From the NCBI RefSeq assembly GCF_043789415.1, contig NZ_JBDLLW010000001.1, positions 682,001 through 746,000 of the forward strand: a stretch of DNA of 64,000 bases. Reading direction: 5' to 3'. This stretch comes from Renibacterium sp043789415. GTDB taxonomy: Bacteria > Actinomycetota > Actinomycetes > Actinomycetales > Micrococcaceae. Made by a program: the position numbers and the translations under genes. Of this stretch, positions 25,301 through 32,053 are shown piece after piece (positions within the stretch are counted from its first letter, which is position 1; every line of letters begins with the position of its first letter). A model generated the notes under the pieces. That model searched no databases. It worked only from the letters and a program-made list of their open reading frames with translations, and was not told the origin of the DNA.

Positions 25301-27243
25301 ATCCCCGCGGGGTACTTCAATCCCAGATCATAGAGGAAGAAATCTCGCTTATCAGCCGTCTGAATCTCGAAAGGACGTTCGTCGAGGACCTCAATACCGA
25401 GGTTGTGGAAAAAGGGCAGGATCTGGCTGAGGCTCTTGGGGTGAGCCATATAGAGCTTGACCCTGGCATCCTCTTCGAGTTCGTCCTGGACGCCCTGAGG
25501 AACGTAGACCTTGAGCCCGGGGCTGCAGACCGATTCGGGATCTCGCTGCTTGGCAGCACGATATTTCAGATCGTATTCTTCGAAACGACGGATGTCTTCG
25601 ATGGCATCCTCGACTTCGAAATCGACCCGATAGCTCGCCGGGAAGGCCTCTGCCCATTGCTTCCCCAGCACTCCTGCTTGATCCATCGGCAAGGCTTGGC
25701 CGAGCACTTCTCGCAACCCCTCCGACCAGGAGCGTGCGGCAGTGACCAGTCGCTCTTCGAGGGTGCTGGTATCAACATCGTTCACATCGGCTCCCTTGGG
25801 GAGCCTGATCCGGAAGAACAGTCGAGCTAAGGTCGATTCGCTCATCCGTGCTTCAAAATCGATGCTTACCGCGTCAAAAGTTCGCGTCAGCTCGCTCTCA
25901 ATCCGACGTCGGACCGCAGTGGTGTATCTGTCACGCGGGATGAAAACTAAGGCAGACATGAACCGGCCGTAGATATCGGGCCGCAGGAAGAGCCTGGTGC
26001 GACGTCGTTCCTGCAGCCTCAGAATTCCCTCCGCAATATCGATCAGGTCATCGACCTCGATCTGAAAGAGCTCGTCGCGCGGATAGGTTTCCAGAACAGC
26101 AAAGAGATCCTTGCCCGAATGCGAATCCGGTGGGAACCCAAAGTGCCGCAGCACGGCATTGACCTTTTCGCGCACCACCGGGATGCTGCGTACCGAGCCG
26201 GTATAGACCACTGAGGCAAAGAGTCCGATGAAGCGCTGCTCGCCATTGACATTTCCGGCTGAATCGAATGATTTGATGCCGATGTAGTCCAGATAACCGG
26301 AACGATGCACGGTTGAGCGTGAATTGGCCTTGGTGATCACCAAGGCATGTTTTTCTCGTGCTTTCTTCTGCCCGGCGGAAGTCAGATGCTGCACCTGCTT
26401 CGCCACCCGGGATTCACGGAGCAGCCCGAGTCCGCTGCCTTCCCGATTGACCAGCACGTCTTCGCCGTCCTCGTTCCTCAGGTCATACTCGCGGTAGCCG
26501 AGGAAAGTGAAGTTTCCGGCGTCCATCCAGTTCAGCAGTTCTTCGGCTTCCTGAAGATCAGCAATTTGGTCGTTTCCCGGCACCTTGGCAAGATTCGCCG
26601 CGCAGGCCACGGCCTTCTGCCGCATAGCCTGCCAGTCCTGAACCGACACTCGGACGTCATCGAGGATGCGCTCAAGACCCTCGAGAAGTTTCTGACGGCC
26701 CTCGTCACTCAGCTGGCCGATTTCAATGGCAATCCAGGATTCCATGTGGGATGACTGATCGCCACCGGAGATCAGGTGCGAGAGATCAGGCATTGCGGCG
26801 GTATCCCCGCTCGCCACGCCGAGATATGCCGGCACCTTGGAGACGCTCACCAATTCGTCATTCGCCTGCTGCCGGGTGACCACGAACATCGGGTGCACCA
26901 CAAGAGTGATCGCGGCGTTCTGCCGAGCGATCTCGGCGGTGACCGAATCAACCAGGAAGGGCATATCGTCGGTGACGATATAGACCACGGACTCTTTATG
27001 GTGCCGGGTCTCATCGCTTTCGTCGACCACTGCAACCTTAGAGGTTCCGTTGGCTCTGTACTCAGCGAGAGCCCGATGGGTCAGAGCACGTTGACGAAGC
27101 GTGCTGACCTCGTACTTGGCGCGATCTTCTTCTGCGATCTGCTCGTAATAATCGGCGATGAAGCTGTCGATAGTCTGTTCACTGAGTTTCGTTGTCGCGG
27201 TGGTGTTCCCGCTGATCCCGGTCTCTTCGAACCCGTTCGACAT
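22324..27243 (-). CDS. gdh: NAD-specific glutamate dehydrogenase, large (180 kDa) class
   Basis: Catalyses NAD-dependent oxidative deamination of glutamate to 2-oxoglutarate and ammonia. At 1639 residues it is the length expected for the large tetrameric class known from Streptomyces and Mycobacterium (Rv2476c, about 1620). The N-terminal half carries ACT-like regulatory domains. The catalytic core includes VARGGLRWSDRREDFR and NAVIVPTGAKGGFF near the middle, with an acidic GVGDMSGDVFGNG segment in the nucleotide-binding part, then a long helical C-terminus. ATG at 27243 is preceded by GGAGG nine bases upstream. pdtaS follows after 12 bases. In mycobacteria this enzyme is inhibited by the FHA protein GarA, so control at the protein level is likely here too. 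Confidence 0.95.
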   Translation of the reverse strand: MSNGFEETGISGNTTATTKLSEQTIDSFIADYYEQIAEEDRAKYEVSTLRQRALTHRALAEYRANGTSKVAVVDESDETRHHKESVVYIVTDDMPFLVDSVTAEIARQNAAITLVVHPMFVVTRQQANDELVSVSKVPAYLGVASGDTAAMPDLSHLISGGDQSSHMESWIAIEIGQLSDEGRQKLLEGLERILDDVRVSVQDWQAMRQKAVACAANLAKVPGNDQIADLQEAEELLNWMDAGNFTFLGYREYDLRNEDGEDVLVNREGSGLGLLRESRVAKQVQHLTSAGQKKAREKHALVITKANSRSTVHRSGYLDYIGIKSFDSAGNVNGEQRFIGLFASVVYTGSVRSIPVVREKVNAVLRHFGFPPDSHSGKDLFAVLETYPRDELFQIEVDDLIDIAEGILRLQERRRTRLFLRPDIYGRFMSALVFIPRDRYTTAVRRRIESELTRTFDAVSIDFEARMSESTLARLFFRIRLPKGADVNDVDTSTLEERLVTAARSWSEGLREVLGQALPMDQAGVLGKQWAEAFPASYRVDFEVEDAIEDIRRFEEYDLKYRAAKQRDPESVCSPGLKVYVPQGVQDELEEDARVKLYMAHPKSLSQILPFFHNLGIEVLDERPFEIQTADKRDFFLYDLGLKYPAGIDPIQTSELLAAAFGAAISGASESDAFDRLVLREGMDWRQVVILRSYAKYLRQMGNSNSYGFVADTLLSNAVVAKALVGLFETSFDPELPDQQRPALLETVRAQLSEGLEQVPTLDADRVLRTLAQLIEATLRTNYFQFKPYLSVKLNPSAIEGLPFPRPMFEIWVYSPRVEGVHLRFGKVARGGLRWSDRREDFRTEILGLVKAQTVKNAVIVPTGAKGGFFAKALPDPSVDRAAWMAEGIESYKTFIRGLLDLTDNLVTTDEGEKLVPPVKVIRYDGDDSYLVVAADKGTASFSDIANSISADYGFWLGDAFASGGSVGYDHKAMGITARGAWESVKRHFSELDLDTQTEDFTMVGVGDMSGDVFGNGALLSEHIRLVAAFDHRHIFLDPNPDPAVSYAERRRMFELPRSSWDDYDKSLISEGGGVYPRQVKTIPISEHVRVVLGLPEGTVAMTPPELLRAILLAPVDLLYNGGIGTYVKASSETHAEVGDKANDAIRVDGRELRVKVIGEGGNLGMTQRGRIEAALHGVILNTDAIDNSAGVDCSDHEVNIKIFVDRMVAACRLSAEERADFLAEMTDEVGRLVLEDNVDQNVLLLNDRMRVVEWSPSYERLMDWLEIHADLDREIEALPSTQTLRSRLDGGQGLTSPELSVLAAYAKIELANALRDSDLADDPWFRKTLRQYFPKHLAERFDAELDSHPLRREIIATVVANDMINIGGITFAFRAMEETNVSEAVLARAFVAMREIYQLDQVTEALAALPPSFSTEHWCNIHLDMRRLLDRAVRWLISHSAVSEPISEVVARYQPIVSSLRADLFGYLAGVDRDRVEGWRSMAEGWGVPAALSSRWSEMFESFALLDIARVSHQITEPVTQIARVYYAIFAQFGVDGLLGRISSLPRKDRWQALARGALRDDLYSTVVDLTLAVMQATPQTPGEAPQGPDQRIASWTEQNAEQLERVKAMFEEVNQLEQDDMASLSVALRLLRSIVRR

Positions 27244-27352
27244 CTAAATGCGCCTCCGTAGCAGTTACTCGCCGCATCTTTGCGGCCCCCCATGAGAATA
27301 GCTTGAAAACGCTCTCTTCTGCTGTGGTTGATAGCACAGCAGTTTGGCAAAA

Positions 27353-28573
27353 TCACTGTGCAAATGCACCAACTAATCCGCAGAGCTTCTTACGGAGCGA
27401 GACCTCCGGCGCCGCCTCTAAAAACACCTGTCCCGCGAGCAGAGCACGATCGCTGCTTTCAGGATCCCAGGGCAGGAAATGACTGATCGGATGCCTCGGC
27501 CCGAACCTCTGCCAGGCCTCTTGCAGCGCACGTTCCGGACGCCGGCCAGCTGCGGTCGCCCTGACTTTGTTGAGCACCACGGTGATGCTTTGCTCGGGAA
27601 GGACTTGATCGAGTTCTTGCAGGGCTCGAATGAGCCTGGGCACCCCTAGGCTATCCGCACTGCCGACGGCAAAGATCTGATCGGCGGCGGCAAAGGCTGT
27701 CAGGGTGGCCGCATTGCGGCCCGGGAGGTAGCTGTCAAAGCTCAATTCGTCATCCGACTCAAGCGAAAATCCGCAGTCCACAACCGTGATTTCAAAAGTT
27801 TCCCGGCAGTGCTCGAAGACCTTTGCTAAAGACAAGGCCCTCAGCTCCATCCAACGATCCGGCCTGGTCAATCCCGTGAGAACCCGGAGCTTTCCAGGGC
27901 CAAGCCCTACTTCGGGGGCGATCTCCAGCAATTTGGTTTCGTCGAGCAGGCCTTGATCAGCCAAGCGAGCGGCTTGAGCTATACCAGCCGACTCATCGAG
28001 CAAGCCAAGGGTGGCAGCGATGCTGGCCCCATAGCTATCCGCGTCCACCAACATCACCCGTCGACCGGCAGCAGCCAGTTCTGCCGCCAGATTGACCGCG
28101 ACAGTGGTCCTGCCCGGCGAGCCGATCGGGCCCCAGACAGCTACTAAACGATGCGCTGTACCGGCTTTCGCTGATCCGCTGTCTGGATCTACCGCACCGT
28201 TTGCCGATCCGATGCCGAGAATCCTCCCGTCGGTCTTGATCTTCCCCGTGATCTGCTTGAGCAGTTCTTCTGAGCTGGACTGCCCAGGCAGTACGCACAC
28301 ACCAAGCGCGGAGAGTCTCTGCCGCAGATCGTCGTCGTCACTGAGCGCCAGCACCATCACGTCGAAAGCTGCCAATCGCTCGAGCAGCGCGGCGTTGAGC
28401 TGATCAAGCTGTTCGGTGACTATCGCCACCTGCGCCAGCCCGCTTTGGCAGGCTGCCACCAATTCGCTCAGTTCCAGGCAGTGCCGCACGACGGTGAGAG
28501 AGCTGTGCAAGCGCTCGAGTTCCGTTATCAGCCGGCCGCCGCTCGCACCGAACACAGCAACCGAGACGGTCAT
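27353..28573 (-). CDS. CpaE/MinD-like P-loop ATPase with altered Walker A
   Basis: A 406-residue protein. The first 110 residues look like a degenerate receiver or regulatory domain, followed by a MinD/ParA/CpaE-type ATPase domain from about 140. The P-loop reads GPIGSPGRTT at 148-157, where the canonical form is KGGxGKT(T/S): the catalytic lysine is arginine and the signature lysine is absent. VMLVDADSYG and ITVVDCGF are the switch I and Walker B regions. CpaE-like proteins place pilus or secretion machinery; the altered loop suggests changed or lost hydrolysis. Its ATG overlaps the stop of the SAF-domain gene (ATGA). No Flp pilus genes (tadA, tadB, flp) are nearby, so a different function is likely. 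Confidence 0.75.
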   Translation of the reverse strand: MTVSVAVFGASGGRLITELERLHSSLTVVRHCLELSELVAACQSGLAQVAIVTEQLDQLNAALLERLAAFDVMVLALSDDDDLRQRLSALGVCVLPGQSSSEELLKQITGKIKTDGRILGIGSANGAVDPDSGSAKAGTAHRLVAVWGPIGSPGRTTVAVNLAAELAAAGRRVMLVDADSYGASIAATLGLLDESAGIAQAARLADQGLLDETKLLEIAPEVGLGPGKLRVLTGLTRPDRWMELRALSLAKVFEHCRETFEITVVDCGFSLESDDELSFDSYLPGRNAATLTAFAAADQIFAVGSADSLGVPRLIRALQELDQVLPEQSITVVLNKVRATAAGRRPERALQEAWQRFGPRHPISHFLPWDPESSDRALLAGQVFLEAAPEVSLRKKLCGLVGAFAQ

Positions 28574-29205
28574 GATTGACTTCCAGCGAGGTTGAGCACC
28601 ACCGAGATTCTGGACTTATTACTCAACGCCGCAAGTAAAACCGGCAAGTGCTGATCGTCAACCAGGACATAGAGCACATCGGGGGTGTTTCCGGAGAGCC
28701 CGTTCTTCCCCTTGTGCAAAGCAGCGATCTCGGTGTTCGGCAAAAGCAGCTTTGGCACAGCGTCGGGCGAGGAATCCGCCGCGGCGATCCAGATATCGAC
28801 CCGATCACCGGCTGCTGCGGAGAGCGGAAGCTCCTGTTCGAGATCGATGGCCACCGGTTTACGACCCAGCAAATCGGCTTGTGCCACGCTGTGCTTCGCG
28901 ATCAGCTGCCCCTGAGGAATGTATTGCACCGCCACGGCGTCCTTCGGGATAACCTCATTCGCCAGATAATAGGAGGACTGCACGTCATTGAGCCGAACTT
29001 TGACCCGATTGAGTTTTGACTGCTCGATCTTTTGCCCTACCGCGATGTTTCCCTGGCTGACATAAGCATCAGTGGTCTGATCCGCGGATCCCAGCAATAA
29101 CACCGCTCCAGCCACTGATACCAAAACAAGTAAAACGCCGATCATCAATCGTGGATCTTTCCAGGACGGTTTTCGCAATCGGTTATCCGGCATACTCGCG
29201 ACCAT
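28570..29205 (-). CDS. SAF-domain membrane protein (CpaB/FlgA-like)
   Basis: A 211-residue protein with one N-terminal membrane helix (about residues 20-40) and a SAF domain at about 45-110 (VSQGNIAVGQKIEQSKL, YIPQGQLI), then an extracytoplasmic C-terminal domain. CpaB and FlgA proteins with SAF domains are periplasmic assembly chaperones of pili and flagella. In Actinobacteria the same pairing of SAF protein and CpaE-like ATPase occurs without pilus genes. The ATG at 29205 has AAGGA six bases upstream. It is the first gene of a two-gene operon and divergent from the BldC-like gene. Confidence 0.78.
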   Translation of the reverse strand: MVASMPDNRLRKPSWKDPRLMIGVLLVLVSVAGAVLLLGSADQTTDAYVSQGNIAVGQKIEQSKLNRVKVRLNDVQSSYYLANEVIPKDAVAVQYIPQGQLIAKHSVAQADLLGRKPVAIDLEQELPLSAAAGDRVDIWIAAADSSPDAVPKLLLPNTEIAALHKGKNGLSGNTPDVLYVLVDDQHLPVLLAALSNKSRISVVLNLAGSQS

Positions 29206-29344
29206 AGTGATTCCTTTGCCCGATCAATGAATCTGGTTCAGACAGAATAATGCCTAAATTCACCGAAGATAAGAGGGCAGGAGCCATTTGTGAATAACTT
29301 TCGATCAGCTACCCAAGCGGTTCAAAGAGTGACAAAATGGGTCA

Positions 29345-29563
29345 ATGCCACGCTTTTTAACCCTCGCAGACGTCGCCGAGCAGCTCCAAATCTCAGCCCC
29401 AGCCGCCTATGCCCTGGTGCGCAGCGGAGAGCTATCGGCTATTCAGGTCGGCGGCCGCGGGCAATGGCGCATCGAGGAAAGCATGCTGGAACGCTATATC
29501 CAAGAGCGGTACGCTGAGGCCGAACGGCTCCGATCGCAGCTCAACAGCGCCTCTGAATCCTGA
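29345..29563 (+). CDS. BldC-like / excisionase-type helix-turn-helix protein
   Basis: A 72-residue single-domain protein: FLTLADVAEQLQISAPAAYA is a MerR-type helix-turn-helix, GELSAIQVGG the wing, and WRIEESMLERYIQER the last helix. This is the HTH_17/BldC form, which binds DNA as head-to-tail oligomers in Streptomyces BldC. The ATG at 29345 has no ribosome site, and CAAAAT ends seven bases before it, so a leaderless message is possible. It is divergent from the SAF/CpaE-like operon across 139 bases and is a good candidate to control that shared promoter region. Confidence 0.8.
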   Translation: MPRFLTLADVAEQLQISAPAAYALVRSGELSAIQVGGRGQWRIEESMLERYIQERYAEAERLRSQLNSASES

Positions 29564-29589
29564 AATAATCGCCACTTCAGAGCAGTACT

Positions 29590-30048
29590 TCAGGGAACCG
29601 CTCTCGTGATTTCGGCCTTGCCGTACCTGAGGATCTCCTCACGCAGCCGCCGGATAGCTGACACTGAATCTTCCCATTTCATAGCGGCTTCAGCACCATA
29701 AGCGCCTTCAATCCGGAAGATGCTCTCTTCGAGGATGTCGAGGACTTGATCACCTTTTGCGGTAATCGCAAATATTCTTGATCGGGCATCAAGGGGGTTG
29801 GTAGTCCTACTGGCCAGTCCGGCTCTCTCCAGCCTGCCGAGCATCATCGACAGCGTGCTGCGCCGCATGCTCGTGAGCTCTGAGATCTGCTTCTGGGAAG
29901 CTCCTCCGGTGAATCTGAGTGTGGCCAGCACCGCCGTCTCATCCGCCGAAACCCCCGTTGGTGCGCCTAGCCGATCAAGGATCATCTGAGTACTGGCCGA
30001 TAAAAGCCAGATCTCGTAAAGCAAGCTTCGAGAGTGCAGTTCTACCAC
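29590..30048 (-). CDS. MarR-family transcriptional regulator
   Basis: A 152-residue winged-helix protein. Residues about 35-100 hold the DNA-binding domain, with LTSMRRSTLSMMLGRLERAG as recognition helix and the SRTTNPLDARSRIFAIT wing; the helices at both ends form the usual MarR dimer interface. The start is taken as GTG at 30048. GGAGG lies about 13 bases upstream, rather far, so a slightly later start is possible. The gene follows the hypothetical gene ending at 30056 on the same strand by seven bases, so the two are probably one transcript. Its 3' end faces that of the BldC-like gene, 26 bases away. The ligand and target genes are unknown. Confidence 0.82.
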   Translation of the reverse strand: MVELHSRSLLYEIWLLSASTQMILDRLGAPTGVSADETAVLATLRFTGGASQKQISELTSMRRSTLSMMLGRLERAGLASRTTNPLDARSRIFAITAKGDQVLDILEESIFRIEGAYGAEAAMKWEDSVSAIRRLREEILRYGKAEITRAVP

Positions 30049-30055
30049 TCAAAGA

Positions 30056-30628
30056 TCATAACCTCCATCGCGCTTCCACCTGCCAAGACGCGACAGCGAG
30101 CACCGCCCTAAATGGAACGCTCAGCTTTTTCCGCTCGGTCTCAGGAAATGAATCACGATCCGGCAATTGCAGCAGATCACAGTGATCGGCCCCCACCCTG
30201 ACAATCACTCCGGAGAGCGTGCCGGGAACCCCGTCCGCTCCGGAGAGACACAAGGTCACTTCGGCCCTGCTGCTGGCCAGTGCTCGAATCGCGGAACTCA
30301 GGCTCTGCTGAATCCGGCTTGACGGCGAAAGAGCCAGCCGAGTCAGTCCTTCAATACTCATCATGGCCCGGAGCGGAATGATCGCGGAGTGCGCCGGGGT
30401 ATTGATCAGCACCCAATCCAAGCCGACAAACCCCAGCGTGCCGGAAAAACGCAATTCTGGTTTCACCGTGATGGAAACCTCCCGGCCGATCGAGGCACGT
30501 AGCCGATCAGGGAGTCCGATAGCGGAGGCCTCCACTTTGGCCCGCTCGGAAATCTCCTGGTCCAGTTTCCGCTGCTCGGCTGCGGCAAACTGCACCTGCA
30601 AATCGGCAAAGAGCGCATCCCATCGCAC
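30056..30628 (-). CDS. Conserved hypothetical soluble protein
   Basis: A 190-residue protein with no membrane segment or signal peptide. The first 40 residues are a charged helix (EQRKLDQEISERAKVEA); the rest has alternating beta-strand patterns, with a VSITVKPELRFSGTLGFVG and DWVLINTPAHSAIIPLRAM section suggesting a small beta-barrel (SH3- or Sm-like) fold. I do not recognise a named family; comparable proteins occur in Micrococcales next to MarR-type genes. The start is GTG at 30628 without a clear ribosome site. It is divergent from the LysM gene at 30722 and precedes marR by seven bases. Confidence 0.65.
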   Translation of the reverse strand: MRWDALFADLQVQFAAAEQRKLDQEISERAKVEASAIGLPDRLRASIGREVSITVKPELRFSGTLGFVGLDWVLINTPAHSAIIPLRAMMSIEGLTRLALSPSSRIQQSLSSAIRALASSRAEVTLCLSGADGVPGTLSGVIVRVGADHCDLLQLPDRDSFPETERKKLSVPFRAVLAVASWQVEARWRL

Positions 30629-30686
30629 GGGGACAGCGTATGTTCAGCTTTTACCGCGGTCAAGAGTACAGATATTCCGATAACCC

Positions 30687-30715
30687 TAGACAAAGATTCC
30701 CAAAGATGCTAAATA
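30687..30715 (+). promoter_or_regulatory. Promoter for a leaderless LysM-protein transcript
   Basis: TAGACA (30687-30692) resembles a -35 box, followed by exactly 17 bases and TAAATA (30710-30715) preceded by TGC, an extended -10. The ATG at 30722 is the seventh base after the -10, where the first transcribed base would be. No ribosome site is present. Confidence 0.5.
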
Positions 30716-30721
30716 AATTCT

Positions 30722-31546
30722 ATGTTAATCAAAACTACCCTAAAGCCATCAAAAGATACTAAAGATCAAGGTGATGCTTCCGCTTTCCAGATCTGCTGCG
30801 GGCTCAGCATCCTCGGCTTGGGAACCCTGCTACTGTGCTCTGGATTCACCGAGTTCTCGCAGCTCGCTTGGGCTGATTCAGTGCATTCGGTTTTTTCAGT
30901 AAATGCTGAATTCGATGCCGCAATCGCCTTAGTAGCGGCGTCTCTTGGAGCTCTGCTTATCCTCTGGTGGTTCTGCGGCCTCGCACTCGCCTTGCTCGTG
31001 GGCTTACGGTCGAGGCTTCTGGCCGAATCGGCGTGCTCCCCTTCAAGAGTTCGCGCGCACCGGCCAACTCGAGCGGCAGCGAACTATCCTAGGTTCTTCA
31101 CCGCTCTGGCAACACTGCTGATCAGCGCTTATCTGAATATTTCCACCGCGAGCCAGGGCCTGGCCGCACAGTCAGCGGAGCCACCCCAGCAACCAGCCTC
31201 CGCGCCGATAGATCCCCGGTGGCAACCAGAACCGCTGCCCGAGCCACCGGAATCAGCAATCAGCCCGCTGCCAGCACCGAAACCTCAGACCCGACGGCCT
31301 GTGGAGCCTGGTTTGCTCATCGCGCCCGCACCGAGGCAAGCCCTTTCCGGACAAGATCGCTTTCAAACCGTCCGGCCCGGCGAGTGTCTCTGGCAGCTAG
31401 TCAAACGAGTGCTGGGACCCCGAGCTACAGACCTGGAGATCGCCGAAGAATGGCCTCGTTGGTACCAAGCCAATCGTGAGCTGATCGGCCCGGACCCCGA
31501 CTTCGTACTAGCGGGCCAGCTGCTCATGGCGCCAGAGAGGAACTGA
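30722..31546 (+). CDS. Membrane protein with C-terminal LysM-like domain
   Basis: A 274-residue protein with three hydrophobic helices (about residues 25-45, 65-95 and 120-142), a long proline-rich stretch (about 150-210), and a C-terminal LysM-type domain: VRPGECLWQLVKRVLG through DPDFVLAGQLLMAP. LysM domains bind peptidoglycan, so the protein probably spans the membrane and reaches the cell wall. The following Rv3235-family gene starts one base after its stop with a ribosome site inside this gene, so the two are coupled. The 5' part is AT-rich with no ribosome site and a well-spaced promoter ending seven bases before the ATG. Similar LysM genes occur near secA in other Actinobacteria. Confidence 0.75.
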   Translation: MLIKTTLKPSKDTKDQGDASAFQICCGLSILGLGTLLLCSGFTEFSQLAWADSVHSVFSVNAEFDAAIALVAASLGALLILWWFCGLALALLVGLRSRLLAESACSPSRVRAHRPTRAAANYPRFFTALATLLISAYLNISTASQGLAAQSAEPPQQPASAPIDPRWQPEPLPEPPESAISPLPAPKPQTRRPVEPGLLIAPAPRQALSGQDRFQTVRPGECLWQLVKRVLGPRATDLEIAEEWPRWYQANRELIGPDPDFVLAGQLLMAPERN

Positions 31547-31547
31547 G

Positions 31548-32039
31548 ATGAGCCTCAGCCCTTCCGGATACCCGGCAGCTACCCTGAGCCCGCAAGGAAG
31601 AATTCCAGGCGAAGCACGGTCTGCTCTTCCAGTCGCAGGGACCTCGGCGGTCACCCGGCTTCCAACCTCCTCGGCGCAAGAAGTAGTCAAGATCCGTCAA
31701 CTGGCCGCCAGTGTGGCCAAAGCGAGTTTGGAAACCTTGGCGGGTACACGGCAAGCTCGACAACTCTCCCGTCTACTCAGCCAGGAGGCCTTTAGCCTTT
31801 TAGAACGAAGGGCGGATCTGACTCAGAAAGCCAGATCCGCCCAAAGAGCGTCGGTACCGAATGTTCAGCCAGCTCTGTACCAGCGTCCACAGATCCGATC
31901 AGCGCATAGTTGCCGGGTAGCACCCGGCATCTATGAGATCAGCGTGGTGATCATGGATCGGCAAAGATACCGGGCAATGGCCTTGAGGATCGAGCAGATT
32001 CAAGGCAGATGGCTCGTTACAGTTTTGCAGATCGGCTGA
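31548..32039 (+). CDS. Rv3235-family protein
   Basis: A 163-residue protein. The first 50 residues are low-complexity and probably disordered. The conserved part (about 55-163) has a helical section with RQARQLSRLLSQEAFSLLER and ends in beta strands (YEISVVIMDRQRYRAMALRI, GRWLVTVLQI), the layout of the Rv3235 family. In many Actinobacteria this family is encoded next to secA, and it is here too: its stop is 14 bases from the secA stop, convergent. Its function is not established. AGAGGAA lies seven bases before the ATG, inside the end of the LysM gene. An 11-bp perfect hairpin inside the coding sequence may serve secA on the other strand. Confidence 0.8.
   Translation: MSLSPSGYPAATLSPQGRIPGEARSALPVAGTSAVTRLPTSSAQEVVKIRQLAASVAKASLETLAGTRQARQLSRLLSQEAFSLLERRADLTQKARSAQRASVPNVQPALYQRPQIRSAHSCRVAPGIYEISVVIMDRQRYRAMALRIEQIQGRWLVTVLQIG
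31810..31842 (-). terminator. Probable secA terminator inside the opposing gene
   Basis: GGGCGGATCTG (31810-31820) and CAGATCCGCCC (31832-31842) form a perfect 11-bp stem with an 11-base loop inside the Rv3235-family coding region. Read on the minus strand it is about 210 bases after the secA stop and is followed by TTCGTTCT, a partial T-tract. No other terminator separates the two convergent genes. Confidence 0.45.
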
Positions 32040-32053
32040 CCTGGCCCTCAGGT

